Of a stretch of DNA of 64,000 bases, positions 25,558-34,686 are shown in pieces. The DNA comes from Amphibacillus jilinensis Y1 (lineage in GTDB: Bacteria > Bacillota > Bacilli > Bacillales > Amphibacillaceae). The notes below the pieces were generated by a model. That model searched no databases. It had not been told where the DNA came from and saw only the letters and a program-made list of their open reading frames with translations. The stretch is from the NCBI RefSeq assembly GCF_000306965.1, contig NZ_JH976435.1, positions 1-64,000 on the forward strand, given 5' to 3'. Position 1 is the first letter of the stretch. Every line of letters begins with the position of its first letter. The position numbers were made by a program, and so were the translations under genes.

Positions 25558-26343
25558 ATGGCTAGAATAACATGTGATTTTTTCTCGGAAGCGCTAACAT
25601 TAAACACGTCAATGACCGTCTTTTTACCTGAACAAACACACACGCAATTTGGAATGCAAAACCATAAGCGATCGAATACTTTGCACCCAACTTTATACTT
25701 ATTGCATGGCTTTAGTGATGACCATTCGATCTGGTCTCGCCGGACATCAATTGAACGCTATGTAGCTGAATTAGGACTTGCGGTTGTGATGCCTGATGTT
25801 GATCATAGCTTTTATACAGATATGGTTTATGGAAAAAAATATTGGACATTTCTAACGGAAGAGTTACCGCAAGTGGCTCGCTCCTTTTTCCCATTGTCTG
25901 ATCGCAGAGAAGATAATTTTGTTGCTGGATTATCCATGGGGGGATATGGCGCTTTTAAATGGGCATTAAATAAGCCAGAGCAGTTTGCAGCTGCCGCATC
26001 GCTTTCTGGTGTGCTTGGTTTGGCGAAACACCCGCAAAATAGTACGGATAACAATCCAATGGCTCAAACATTGTATAATGTATTCGGGGGAGAAGATATT
26101 CGTGGCACGATGCATGATATTTTTCACTTGGTACATGAGCTAAATCAAACGACGGGACCAAAACCAGAGCTTTATCAAGCTTGCGGCACGGAAGACTTTT
26201 TATTTGAAGAAAATGTAGCATTTAAGGAGCTGACTGATCAATTATCAATAGATATTAAAACTGTATTTGACCCAGGTGCACATGAATGGGGATATTGGGA
26301 TTACCATATTCAAGAAGTCTTGAAATGGTTACCGTTAAAATAA
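25558..26343 (+). CDS. Alpha/beta-hydrolase esterase (EstA / S-formylglutathione hydrolase-like)
   Basis: The 261-residue enzyme has the esterase-D fold pattern: an N-terminal strand LNTSMTVFLPE, YLLHGFSDDHSIWSRRTSIERY, the nucleophile elbow GLSMGGYGAFKWAL (Ser about 126), an acidic residue in ACGTEDFLFEEN and the histidine in GAHEWGYWDYH. Relatives in Gram-positive bacteria (tributyrin esterase EstA) cleave short acyl esters. ATG 25558 is chosen because GGAGG lies eight bases before it; the longer frame from 25516 begins inside a dispersed repeat. It is a single gene with a terminator after it. Confidence 0.87.
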   Translation: MARITCDFFSEALTLNTSMTVFLPEQTHTQFGMQNHKRSNTLHPTLYLLHGFSDDHSIWSRRTSIERYVAELGLAVVMPDVDHSFYTDMVYGKKYWTFLTEELPQVARSFFPLSDRREDNFVAGLSMGGYGAFKWALNKPEQFAAAASLSGVLGLAKHPQNSTDNNPMAQTLYNVFGGEDIRGTMHDIFHLVHELNQTTGPKPELYQACGTEDFLFEENVAFKELTDQLSIDIKTVFDPGAHEWGYWDYHIQEVLKWLPLK

Positions 26344-26411
26344 CGTGAAAGAATAATAAAACATAAAGCATTAACGATAGACTGATCTCATTAAAGTAAA
26401 CACGCGAAAAG

Positions 26412-26440
26412 GCCAACAGGTTGACGCTGTTGGCTTTAAA
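26412..26440 (+). terminator. Terminator after the esterase gene
   Basis: GCCAACAG pairs with CTGTTGGC around a 7-base loop, followed by TTTAAATTTT. Confidence 0.75.
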
Positions 26441-26517
26441 TTTTGGACTTAAGCTAATATGTTGAAAAAGACATACAAAATAAATTGTTGATTATCTGAC
26501 AAACATCAATAAACAGA

Positions 26518-26548
26518 AAAAGAGAACGATGTTAATCGTTCTCTTTGT
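26518..26548 (-). terminator. Terminator of the cold-shock gene
   Basis: AAGAGAACGAT pairs with ATCGTTCTCTT. On the minus strand it lies just after the csp stop and leads into TTTTTC. Confidence 0.8.
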
Positions 26549-26560
26549 TATCAGCATATA

Positions 26561-26761
26561 TTAGTTTTTTTCAACGTTAGCTGCTTGTGGTCCACGGTTA
26601 CCTTCTTCGATGTCGAAAGTTACGCTTTGACCTTCTTCAAGTGTTTTAAAGCCTTCGCCTTGGATAGCTGAGAAGTGTACGAATACATCGTCTTGACCTT
26701 CAACTTCGATAAATCCAAAACCTTTGTCTGCGTTAAACCATTTTACTGTACCTTGTGCCAT
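26561..26761 (-). CDS. cspD: Cold-shock protein (CspB/CspD type)
   Basis: The 66-residue protein is a single cold-shock domain with both RNA-binding motifs: [10 protein letters not shown] (RNP1) and VFVHFSAIQ (RNP2). It binds single-stranded RNA and DNA and acts as an RNA chaperone in the cytoplasm. The end [12 protein letters not shown] is typical of Bacillus Csp proteins. AGGAGG lies eight bases before ATG 26761; the longer frame from 26794 begins in the leader. A leader of about 120 bases separates it from a strong promoter. Which B. subtilis Csp it matches best cannot be settled here. Confidence 0.95.
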   Translation of the reverse strand: MAQGTVKWFNADKGFGFIEVEGQDDVFVHFSAIQGEGFKTLEEGQSVTFDIEEGNRGPQAANVEKN

Positions 26762-26914
26762 ATTACTTTTCCTCCTAGTGTGGGCGTACCACACAATGTA
26801 TTACTATTCTTGCTCAAGCATCAAAACGAAAACTTTCACGTTGCTAGTTACTTGAAGTGTTTTGTCGAACAAAATAGCTAAAATCATTATAACAGGTTAG
26901 CTTTTTTAATGCAA
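26762..26914 (-). promoter_or_regulatory. Promoter and long 5' leader of the cold-shock gene
   Basis: On the minus strand TTGCAT (26909-26914) and TATAAT (26886-26891) are 17 bases apart. Transcription would start near 26880, giving an untranslated leader of about 120 bases, as is usual for csp genes, whose leaders control translation by temperature-dependent folding. Confidence 0.75.
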
Positions 26915-27064
26915 CCCCTTACCTGTTAAAATAGATGTATTTCTTTAAAATTAAGCATATGCATTTAGATTTAATTATTAAAGGACTAGCTATTGCTTCT
27001 CATTACAAATAAAGATAGTATAGTAACAGTGTTGATGTTGTATTAAAAAGTGAGGAGTTATGCT

Positions 27065-28129
27065 ATGGTACTTAAACAATCAATTTATGGATTAACGCAG
27101 TTAGAACTAACCAATTGGTTCCTTAGTCGTGGACTCAAAAAATTTCGAGCCAAACAGGTTTGGGATTGGCTATATGTGAAGCGTGTGCGGGACTTTAATC
27201 AAATGACTAATTTAAATAAAGAAACAAGGCAACTACTTGAGGATCATTTTACTATAGAGACACTTGAAGAAACAATAAAGCAAGAATCTAAAGATGGCAC
27301 AATTAAATTCTTATTTAAACTTTCTGATGGCAATTTAATCGAAACCGTATTAATGCGATTTTCATATGGCTTATCAGTTTGTGTCACCACACAAGTTGGC
27401 TGTAATATTGGTTGTACATTTTGTGCCAGTGGCCTGTTAAAGAAAAATCGTGATTTAACCAGTGGTGAAATTACTGAGCAAATTATGAAAGTTCAACATC
27501 ATTTGGATCAACAAGGCAAAAATGAGCGAGTTAGTCATATTGTTGTGATGGGTATAGGGGAGCCATTTGACAACTATGATCATACGATGGCATTTTTACG
27601 TATTGTAAATGACCAAAAAGGTCTATCAATCGGTGCGCGACATATTACCGTTTCAACAAGTGGATTAGCCCATAAAATTCGGGATTTCGCAGATGAACAA
27701 TTACAAGTTAATCTGGCTGTTTCTTTACATGCACCGAATGATGAATTACGCACAAAAATTATGAAAATTAATAAAGCTTTCCCAATTGATAAGTTAATGG
27801 CTGCGATTGATTATTATTTAGAAACAACAAACCGTCGTATTACTTTTGAATACATCTTGTTGAAAGGTGTTAATGATCGTAAAGAAGAAGCTGTTCAGCT
27901 AGCTAAATTATTGCGAAACAAGCGTCATTTGGCATATGTTAATTTAATCCCTTACAATCCTGTAGAAGAGCATAACCAATATGAGCGAAGTGAAAAGGAT
28001 GCCATTGTTTCCTTCTATGAAACATTATTAAATGCGGGGATTAATTGTGGTGTTAGAGTCGAACAAGGATCTGATATTGACGCGGCTTGTGGACAACTTA
28101 GAAGTAAGCAAATGAAAAAGGTTAATTAA
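27065..28129 (+). CDS. rlmN: RlmN-type radical-SAM 23S rRNA (A2503-C2) methyltransferase
   Basis: The 354-residue enzyme has the radical-SAM cluster motif [12 protein letters not shown] (about residues 113-124), the [15 protein letters not shown] segment, [13 protein letters not shown], and the C-terminal catalytic cysteine in [13 protein letters not shown] that is methylated during catalysis. It methylates A2503 of 23S rRNA and some tRNAs. Some motifs ([33 protein letters not shown]) differ from the common Bacillus RlmN (CASTLGGLKRNLEAGEI), so it could be a divergent second paralogue; Cfr activity cannot be excluded. ATG 27065 has GAGGAG eight bases upstream. A strong terminator follows. Confidence 0.88.
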   Translation: MVLKQSIYGLTQLELTNWFLSRGLKKFRAKQVWDWLYVKRVRDFNQMTNLNKETRQLLEDHFTIETLEETIKQESKDGTIKFLFKLSDGNLIETVLMRFSYGLSVCVTTQVGCNIGCTFCASGLLKKNRDLTSGEITEQIMKVQHHLDQQGKNERVSHIVVMGIGEPFDNYDHTMAFLRIVNDQKGLSIGARHITVSTSGLAHKIRDFADEQLQVNLAVSLHAPNDELRTKIMKINKAFPIDKLMAAIDYYLETTNRRITFEYILLKGVNDRKEEAVQLAKLLRNKRHLAYVNLIPYNPVEEHNQYERSEKDAIVSFYETLLNAGINCGVRVEQGSDIDAACGQLRSKQMKKVN

Positions 28130-28195
28130 AAAAGGAAATGATTTATACGAAGTCATTGATGTTCTTGATTCTTCGTAATAAATCATTTCCTTTTC
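28130..28195. terminator. Strong bidirectional terminator after rlmN
   Basis: AAAAGGAAATGATTTAT pairs with ATAAATCATTTCCTTTT, with additional CGAAG/CTTCG pairing inside, between two convergent genes. Confidence 0.85.
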
Positions 28196-28202
28196 CATTA
28201 TT

Positions 28203-29489
28203 TTAACGAAATGAAGTAAAGATACCTCCTGTTTGTCTTTGATAGACTTCTCTACCCGCGACTGTATTTATAATCTGAACATTACGATCTACGGTTAAGC
28301 CAAGGTTTGTTGCACTACTACCATGTGAATGTTCAAGCCCAGTTTGCATGAAAAACTGATTCTTGTGCTGATCTTTAAAAATAAGATGATAATCACGAGT
28401 TACCTCAACATGTTTATCATCTTCCCAGACGATTTCATCTGCAAATCTATTGTAAAACCAGTCGGGAATGTTGGGTTGATAACCCGTTGCTAAAATGAGT
28501 TTGTCTGTTAATTCATTAAAAGATTGTGATTGTTGCCAGTGCTCGTACGTGGCCTCATATCTTCCCTCCATAGTTCTAATTGCTTTAATTGCTGTTAAAG
28601 GCTGTAACTTAATTGAACGATCTTTACCATCTATCGTCCGGTGATAAAGTTCATGATATATTTGATGAAGCGTTTGTTGTTGTACACCGTTCCGTAGCGG
28701 TTCTAATTTTTCTAGTCCATTTAGACGTGACGCCAAACTTAATTGGTGAAAGTAATCAACGTAATCCGGAGAAAAAATCTCTTGTCCAAGTTTTGAATGA
28801 TCAAGCTGAAAATAGCCAGTACTCTGTGTATACCAATGAATGGCGAAGTCGAATTGTTTTTGATATTTGAGTAAGTCTAAGAAAATCTCTGAGGCACTTT
28901 GACCTGAACCAATAAGTGTTATCACTTTTGCCTGCAGTGTTTGTTCTTTGTGAAAAAGATATTGACTTGAATGATGGATATCTTCATTCGGAAATTCAGT
29001 TAAATCGAATACGGTATTTGGTTTTGATCCTGTGCCTAGTACAATATGTTTGCACTTATAACAAACAATATTATTTTGGTTATGTTTTACATAAACATGA
29101 TAAAGCTGATCTTCTAGCTTGACGTCAATAACATGAGAACCAAAATGACAGGCCGGAATTTGTTCAACCACCCATTTGATATAAGCATCATATTCTTGAC
29201 GAGGCATTTCGAAATTGTGGTAAAAAAAGAAAGTAAATAAGCGCTGCTTATGATGTAAATAATTTAAGTATGTAAATTGACTTCTTGGATTAGCAAAAGT
29301 AACGAGATCAGCTAAAAAAGAGACTTGCAGGTCTGTCCCGTCAATCAACATGCCTGGATGCCATTTAAAGCGGGGGGTTTGTTCAAAGAAAATTCCCTCA
29401 ATATCTTCTTGTTCTTCTAATAGAGCAGCTAGTCCAATATTATAAGGTCCAAGTCCTACGCCAATTATGTCATATATGTGTTCTTTCAT
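28203..29489 (-). CDS. L-lysine/L-ornithine N-monooxygenase (siderophore-type N-hydroxylase)
   Basis: The 428-residue flavoenzyme has an FAD-binding GxGxxN motif (VGLGPYNIGLAALLE, residues 9-23), the substrate region LQVSFLADLVTFANPRSQFTYLNYL, the NADPH-binding GSGQSASEIFLDLL (about residues 192-205) and the ATGYQPNIP motif. This is the IucD/SidA/PvdA family, which hydroxylates the side-chain amine of lysine or ornithine as the first step of hydroxamate siderophore synthesis. No siderophore synthetase is adjacent, which is unusual. ATG 29489 is preferred because GGGAGG is within ten bases; 29507 lies upstream of that site. Confidence 0.88.
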   Translation of the reverse strand: MKEHIYDIIGVGLGPYNIGLAALLEEQEDIEGIFFEQTPRFKWHPGMLIDGTDLQVSFLADLVTFANPRSQFTYLNYLHHKQRLFTFFFYHNFEMPRQEYDAYIKWVVEQIPACHFGSHVIDVKLEDQLYHVYVKHNQNNIVCYKCKHIVLGTGSKPNTVFDLTEFPNEDIHHSSQYLFHKEQTLQAKVITLIGSGQSASEIFLDLLKYQKQFDFAIHWYTQSTGYFQLDHSKLGQEIFSPDYVDYFHQLSLASRLNGLEKLEPLRNGVQQQTLHQIYHELYHRTIDGKDRSIKLQPLTAIKAIRTMEGRYEATYEHWQQSQSFNELTDKLILATGYQPNIPDWFYNRFADEIVWEDDKHVEVTRDYHLIFKDQHKNQFFMQTGLEHSHGSSATNLGLTVDRNVQIINTVAGREVYQRQTGGIFTSFR

Positions 29490-29632
29490 ATATATCCTCC
29501 CATTCAAAATTGTTTTTAATTTTTTACACTATTCCCTAATAATCATCAACCTAATCACAAGTGAAGCATAAAGCCTCATGAAAAAATGGTTGCACCGCAT
29601 TTAAAGCTATGCTATTCTTTGATTAAATAAGT

Positions 29633-29644
29633 GCAATCGATTGC
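29633..29644. promoter_or_regulatory. Palindromic sugar operator / cre-like site upstream of the GH13 genes
   Basis: GCAATCGATTGC is a perfect palindrome. Its extended form TGCAATCGATTGCT fits the CcpA cre consensus at nearly every position and also resembles LacI-type MalR operators. It lies 445 bases before the first alpha-glucosidase, with two dispersed repeats in between. A partial match, GTGCAATCG, occurs at 29891 between the repeats. Confidence 0.5.
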
Positions 29645-29716
29645 TTAAAACGCACAAATTATTTTTTGATGTAAAATGAAATCGCTTAACTAAACAAATT
29701 GTAAAAATATTGGGGT

Positions 29717-29874
29717 CTTTATTACAGATGATCTTTGCAAGGTGACGCCTCAAAATAGAGAGCAGATCTCATTTGTGTAGGCAAGAGATACCGGAGGCTC
29801 ATCTTCCGTGTCGCTCAACGACCCATCAGTGGGAAAAGACCGAAAAAACCAACTGATTAGAGCTTCACTTTATT
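29717..29874 (+). repeat. Two-hairpin dispersed repeat, full copy
   Basis: It starts TTTATTACAGATGATC, contains GCCTCAAAATAGAGAGCAGA and CCATCAGTGGG, and ends GAGCTTCACTTTATT. It is the first of two copies in direct succession upstream of the alpha-glucosidase operon. Confidence 0.8.
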
Positions 29875-29899
29875 AATGGTCTCTAATGTTGTGCAATCG

Positions 29900-30042
29900 T
29901 TTTATTACAGATAACCGTATGCTCTTCAAAATAGAGAACAGAGGTAAAGCAATTTAGATGGGTGATAATGGACGGATTCACTCAACTAACAATCAGTGTG
30001 TGATGGATGAAAATACCCACTAATTTGGAGATTCATTTCATT
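29900..30042 (+). repeat. Two-hairpin dispersed repeat, full copy (second of a pair)
   Basis: It starts TTTTATTACAGATAACCG, contains TTCAAAATAGAGAACAGAGG and GATTCACTCAACTAACAATC, and ends GAGATTCATTTCATTG. Only 25 bases separate it from the preceding copy. Confidence 0.8.
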
Positions 30043-30088
30043 GTAAATTAATCATTAATATGACCTTATAGATAATAGAAAGGAAGGG

Positions 30089-31780
30089 ATGACGTTGCCT
30101 GCTTGGTGGAAAAACAGTGTTGTTTATCAAATTTATCCGAGAAGTTTTAAAGACAGTGATGGAGATGGTGTAGGTGATATTAATGGGATTACAGAAAAGC
30201 TATCCTATCTACAGGATTTAGGAATTGATATTATTTGGCTTTCTCCTATTTATCAATCGCCTAACTACGATAACGGTTATGATATCAGTGATTATTATCA
30301 GGTAATGAACACATTTGGAACAATGGATGATTTTCAACATTTATTGGAACAAGCCGAGCAATATCGAATTAAGATTATGATGGACTTAGTGGTTAATCAT
30401 ACGTCCGATCAGCACCAATGGTTTATTAAATCAAGAGCAACCAAAGATAATCAATATCGTGATTACTACATTTGGCGAGATCCAAAACCAGATGGTTCAG
30501 CACCGACCAATTGGGGAGCTGCGTTTGGTGGTAGTACGTGGACTTATGATCAAAAAACCGAACAATATTATTTGCATTTATTTAGTGACAAGCAACCTGA
30601 TTTAAACTGGGAAAATCCTGATTTGAGGCAAGACGTGTATCAGATGATGATTTATTGGTTAGAAAAAGGTGTAGCTGGCTTCCGAATGGATGTCATTAAT
30701 ATGATTTCTAAAGACCCTAATTATCCAGATGGTGAAAGGCTACCGACAGGGTTTGGCGATGGAGGCCCGTACTATTTTAATGGACCTAAAATACATGATT
30801 ATTTACAAGAAATGCATAATCATGTACTAAAAAATTACGACACGATAACTGTTGGTGAAATGCCTAATGTAACTGTTGAACAAGCAAAACGATACACCGA
30901 TATTGAACGGGATGAACTTGATATGGTCTTTCATTTCGACCACGTAAGTTTAGGTGATGGCCGATTAGGAAAGTGGTCCCCACAACCATGGAAATTAACT
31001 GAGCTAAAATCGATTTTTACAAGATGGCAAAAAGGTTTGGATCAAGTCGGTTGGAATAGTCTATATTGGAGTAACCATGATCAGCCAAGGGCGATCTCAC
31101 GCTTTGGTGATGACAGTGAACACTATCGTGTCCGTTCGGGTAAGATGTTAGCGACGTGTTTACACATGCTAAAAGGAACGCCTTACATTTATCAAGGTGA
31201 AGAGCTGGGCATGACTAATGCCAAATTTGAATCGATTAATGATTATCGAGATTTAGAGACATTGAATGCTTATAATGATTTAGTCAATAGAAATTTGTGC
31301 TCGAGAGCAGAGATCATTGAAGCCATTCAGCAACGCAGTCGTGATCATGCGCGAACACCAATGCAATGGTCGAATGCTAAAAATGCGGGTTTCACTACTG
31401 GCGATCCATGGATTGCTGTCAATCCAAATTATAAAACAATAAATGCTCAGGTGGCCTTGCACGATCATACATCAATTTTTCATTATTATAAAAAATTAAT
31501 TCAACTGCGAAAACAATATCAGGTGATTGTTGAGGGGAGTTACGATATTTTATTAGCTAATCATGAACAGATATATGCTTTTACACGGACGCTAGCTAAT
31601 CAAACCTTAATTGTTGTCTGTAATTTTTCTAAGCAGAACATAACGTTTGATTTACCAAGGTCATTTGATTTACAAAGGGCTAATATATTAATTAGTAATC
31701 TTTCAGATGATCCTTTGCAAAAAGATAATCGCTTAATTTTTGAGCCTTACCAAGCGATTGTATATTTAATAGAGAATTAA
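30089..31780 (+). CDS. Oligo-1,6-glucosidase / alpha-glucosidase (GH13), first of tandem pair
   Basis: The 563-residue cytoplasmic enzyme is GH13 subfamily 31: WWKNSVVYQIYPRSFKDSDGDGVGDI at the start, the nucleophile Asp in GVAGFRMDVI (about residue 201), the acid/base Glu in TVGEMPNV (about 257) and the third Asp in SNHDQPR (about 331). It would hydrolyse isomalto- or malto-oligosaccharides or sucrose-like alpha-glucosides. ATG 30089 is close to AAGGAAGGG; TTG 30095 is an alternative that would renumber the catalytic residues to 199/255/329, as in Bacillus oligo-1,6-glucosidase. The paralogue begins 19 bases after its stop. Confidence 0.9.
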   Translation: MTLPAWWKNSVVYQIYPRSFKDSDGDGVGDINGITEKLSYLQDLGIDIIWLSPIYQSPNYDNGYDISDYYQVMNTFGTMDDFQHLLEQAEQYRIKIMMDLVVNHTSDQHQWFIKSRATKDNQYRDYYIWRDPKPDGSAPTNWGAAFGGSTWTYDQKTEQYYLHLFSDKQPDLNWENPDLRQDVYQMMIYWLEKGVAGFRMDVINMISKDPNYPDGERLPTGFGDGGPYYFNGPKIHDYLQEMHNHVLKNYDTITVGEMPNVTVEQAKRYTDIERDELDMVFHFDHVSLGDGRLGKWSPQPWKLTELKSIFTRWQKGLDQVGWNSLYWSNHDQPRAISRFGDDSEHYRVRSGKMLATCLHMLKGTPYIYQGEELGMTNAKFESINDYRDLETLNAYNDLVNRNLCSRAEIIEAIQQRSRDHARTPMQWSNAKNAGFTTGDPWIAVNPNYKTINAQVALHDHTSIFHYYKKLIQLRKQYQVIVEGSYDILLANHEQIYAFTRTLANQTLIVVCNFSKQNITFDLPRSFDLQRANILISNLSDDPLQKDNRLIFEPYQAIVYLIEN

Positions 31781-31799
31781 TATATTGGGGGAAACAAGC

Positions 31800-33461
31800 A
31801 TGAGTAGCAGAAAATGGTGGAAAGAGGCAGTAGCTTATCAAATTTATCCACGTAGTTTTAAAGATTCAAATGGAGATGGGATTGGTGATCTTCAAGGTGT
31901 AATTGAGAAATTAGATTATTTACAAGGATTAGGTGTTGACGTACTTTGGATCAGTCCTATTTATCAATCACCTAATGACGATAATGGCTATGACATTAGT
32001 GATTATCAAGCAATCATGGCAGACTTCGGTACAATGGAAGATTTTGATCTTTTATTAGCAGAAACCCATAAACGAGGGATGAAGCTGATTATGGATCTTG
32101 TTATAAATCATACGTCTGACGAACATCCTTGGTTTATTGAATCACGTTCCTCAAAAGATAATCACTATCGAGATTATTATATTTGGCATCCTGGAAAAGC
32201 GGGAAAAGAACCTAATAATTGGGAGTCAATTTTTAGCGGTTCAGCTTGGGAATATGATGAGAAAACAGGTGAATATTATTTGCACGTTTTTTCAAAAAAA
32301 CAACCAGACCTTAATTGGGAGAATCCAAAAGTAAGAGAACGATTGTACCAAATGGTAAATTGGTGGTTGGATAAGGGGATTGATGGTTTTAGGGTTGATG
32401 CTATTTCACATATTAAAAAAACTGAAGGTTTTCCAGACTTGCCTAACCCTGATAATAAGCAATATGTGCCGTCTTTTGACGGTCATATGAACCGGCCAGG
32501 TATCAACCATCTATTATCTGAATTTGTTGATCGTACCATTAAAAATTATGATGTGATGACTGTTGGTGAAGCAAACGGTGTCAAGGTTGAGGATGCGGAA
32601 CAATGGGTCGGAGAAACAAACGGTTATTTTAATATGATTTTCCAATTTGACCATTTAGGCTTATGGGGGAAGAGCATTGATGGTGGGGTTGATTTACCCG
32701 CATTGAAACAAGCATTAACGAAATGGCAGAAAGGTTTAGAAAATAAAGGTTGGAATGCTTTGTTTTTTGAGAATCATGATCAAGCACGGTCTGTTTCGAC
32801 TTGGGGCAATGACAATCAACTTAGAAAGACATCTGCTAAAGCATTAGCAACACTTTACTTTTTCATGCAAGGGACACCGTTTATTTATCAAGGCCAAGAG
32901 ATTGGGATGACCAATGTAAAGTTTGATTCGATCGATGATTATAATGATGTCGCAATTAAAAATTTGTATAAACACGAAAGAGAAGCAGGTAAATCCCATG
33001 AAGAAGTGATGCAAATCATCTGGAAAAATGGTCGTGATAATTCTAGAACACCTATGCAATGGACGAGTGAACCTGAAGCTGGTTTTACTACAGGGACACC
33101 TTGGTTAAAGGTCAATCCTAATTATCCAGATATTAATATCGAACAAAATATTAATGATCCAGACTCTATTTATCATTATTACCGTCAGATGATAGAGTTA
33201 AGAAAATCTACAGAAGCTTTAATCTACGGCAATTATGATTTAATTGCAGCAGATCATGCTCACGTTTATGCTTATACAAGAACTTATCATGGGACGAAGT
33301 ATGCGGTTATCGTTAATATGTTTGACAAAATCACGGTTCTCGATGTAACTAGACAATTAACGCTTGAATCATTAGTTTTAGCAAATTATCAAGTCTCTGA
33401 TCCAGGCCAATCAATGATCAAGTTACGGCCATATGAAGCGAGAGTCTATCAAGTGAAATAA
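31800..33461 (+). CDS. Oligo-1,6-glucosidase / alpha-glucosidase (GH13), second of tandem pair
   Basis: The 553-residue enzyme is clearly paralogous to its upstream neighbour (WWKEAVAYQIYPRSFKDSNGDGIGDL). It has the nucleophile Asp in GIDGFRVDAI (about residue 200), the acid/base Glu in TVGEANGV and the third Asp in ENHDQAR. Where the first enzyme has VINMI and GEMPNV after the catalytic residues, this one has AISHI and GEANGV, positions linked to substrate choice in this subfamily. The two may therefore split alpha-1,6- and alpha-1,4- (or sucrose/trehalulose-type) substrates. GGGGGA precedes ATG 31800. Cytoplasmic. Confidence 0.9.
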   Translation: MSSRKWWKEAVAYQIYPRSFKDSNGDGIGDLQGVIEKLDYLQGLGVDVLWISPIYQSPNDDNGYDISDYQAIMADFGTMEDFDLLLAETHKRGMKLIMDLVINHTSDEHPWFIESRSSKDNHYRDYYIWHPGKAGKEPNNWESIFSGSAWEYDEKTGEYYLHVFSKKQPDLNWENPKVRERLYQMVNWWLDKGIDGFRVDAISHIKKTEGFPDLPNPDNKQYVPSFDGHMNRPGINHLLSEFVDRTIKNYDVMTVGEANGVKVEDAEQWVGETNGYFNMIFQFDHLGLWGKSIDGGVDLPALKQALTKWQKGLENKGWNALFFENHDQARSVSTWGNDNQLRKTSAKALATLYFFMQGTPFIYQGQEIGMTNVKFDSIDDYNDVAIKNLYKHEREAGKSHEEVMQIIWKNGRDNSRTPMQWTSEPEAGFTTGTPWLKVNPNYPDINIEQNINDPDSIYHYYRQMIELRKSTEALIYGNYDLIAADHAHVYAYTRTYHGTKYAVIVNMFDKITVLDVTRQLTLESLVLANYQVSDPGQSMIKLRPYEARVYQVK

Positions 33462-33464
33462 TAT

Positions 33465-33872
33465 AAACCGAACCTTCAATCTGATCTGAGCCTGGGACAA
33501 AAGAGTAACAAGATAAGAAAAATCCGAACATTAATGTCTGATACATATAGCGCTTCGGTAAAACACTTCGCTTTCCGTGGGCACGGCTTCGGCTAACTGT
33601 GTGAAGAAGTACACTTCACACAGTGGATCCTCAGCCCGTGCTATTCCCACAGGAGTCTACGTGTTTTTCCTACGCTTTGTTCAGAATGTTCGGATACGCC
33701 ATTTCATTATTTAGTTATGTTCCACCCTCACTAAAATCAGTGGGCGTTTTCGTTCTTCGTCCACTGATTGTTTCGGGACATTAAGGGCCGTTATCACCCG
33801 CCTATATAAGCTATATAGATGACCTCAGTTCGCTATTTGAGGTGGGTGTTTTACGGCGCTTATCTGTGATAA
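33465..33872 (-). repeat. Two-hairpin dispersed repeat, minus orientation, split by a MITE
   Basis: Minus-strand reading from the right: TTTATCACAGATAAGCGCCG, CACCCACCTCAAATAGCG, AGGCGGGTGATAACGGC, AATCAGTGGACG, CGCCCACTGATT; then the MITE; then GATTGAAGGTTCGGTTTAT. The two parts together make one full copy, so the MITE inserted into a pre-existing repeat. Confidence 0.8.
33488..33729. mobile_element. 242-bp MITE with IS1182-like termini
   Basis: The ends GAGCCTGGGACAAAAG and, from the right on the other strand, GAGGGTGGAACATAAC resemble the IS1182 ends at 22915 and 24741. Inside are a second inverted repeat (ATCCGAACATT / AATGTTCGGAT) and a hairpin (ACTGTGTGAAG / CTTCACACAGT), and the TTTCCGTGGGCACGGCTTC sequence known from Bacillaceae intergenic repeats. 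It has no coding capacity and could be moved in trans by the IS1182 transposase. Confidence 0.7.
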
Positions 33873-33909
33873 AGCTTTTCTATCACAGCACTTGTCATCA
33901 GAGCGTGCA

Positions 33910-34686
33910 TTAAAAGTAAGAATTATTTTTACCTTTTTCAAGTATCGCCCATTGACACGTGCGGTTTTCTAGGAAATCAATCGCCTTAAAGATAAAAAGA
34001 CCTAATAAACTAATAGCGATAATACCTGCATACATCTGTAAATAATTAATTCGGACCCATGCATCCATAATAAAATAGCCGATACCATAAGTGGTTGCAT
34101 AGTTTTCAGCAAAGAATAGTACTGAAATACTTGTGCCTACACTAATTCGTAGCGCTGTATAAAGCTTTGGTAAAATAGCAGGTAAAACAAGGTGCTGATA
34201 GATTTGCCATTTGTTGGCACCTAAAGATTGAATAGATAGAAAGAGATGTTGACTTAATCCTTTCACACTATCCCGAATCGTAACAAGAATCTGAAAGATA
34301 ATGATAATGGTTACCAGTATTATTTTTGAGCTATTTCCTAAGCCAAATAAAATCATGAGTACAGGTAAAAAGGCTATTTTAGGAACAGGAAATAACAGAT
34401 AAATAACAGGGCCAAAAAATTGATCATAACGATAATGTAAACCTAGCCAGAGTCCAATGCTCACGCCAATAGTAATTGAGATAAAGATTGATATAAGAAT
34501 ACGCAATAAACTGGCGCCTAAATGAATCAATAACTCCCCATTCAATAATTTAAAAAAAGTGAGCAATGCTTCAATTGGGTTGGGAATAATAGCGGTTTGA
34601 AGGAGGTAGTGTAGCAGTAACCAAATCAAACATACCATTAACATCGCATATAGTGTGCGGTATTTATTAACAAGTTGATTGATCAT
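33910..34686 (-). CDS. ABC transporter permease (SsuC/TauC/ThiX-type)
   Basis: The 258-residue permease has about six membrane segments and the binding-protein-dependent EAA loop (IQSLGANKWQIYQHLVLPAILPKL, about residues 163-186). The layout matches permeases for nitrate, sulfonate, taurine or thiamin precursors. ATG 34686 is used because GGAGG is upstream of it; it overlaps the ATPase gene by 20 bases. No substrate-binding protein gene accompanies the pair, so the substrate is open. Confidence 0.85.
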   Translation of the reverse strand: MINQLVNKYRTLYAMLMVCLIWLLLHYLLQTAIIPNPIEALLTFFKLLNGELLIHLGASLLRILISIFISITIGVSIGLWLGLHYRYDQFFGPVIYLLFPVPKIAFLPVLMILFGLGNSSKIILVTIIIIFQILVTIRDSVKGLSQHLFLSIQSLGANKWQIYQHLVLPAILPKLYTALRISVGTSISVLFFAENYATTYGIGYFIMDAWVRINYLQMYAGIIAISLLGLFIFKAIDFLENRTCQWAILEKGKNNSYF

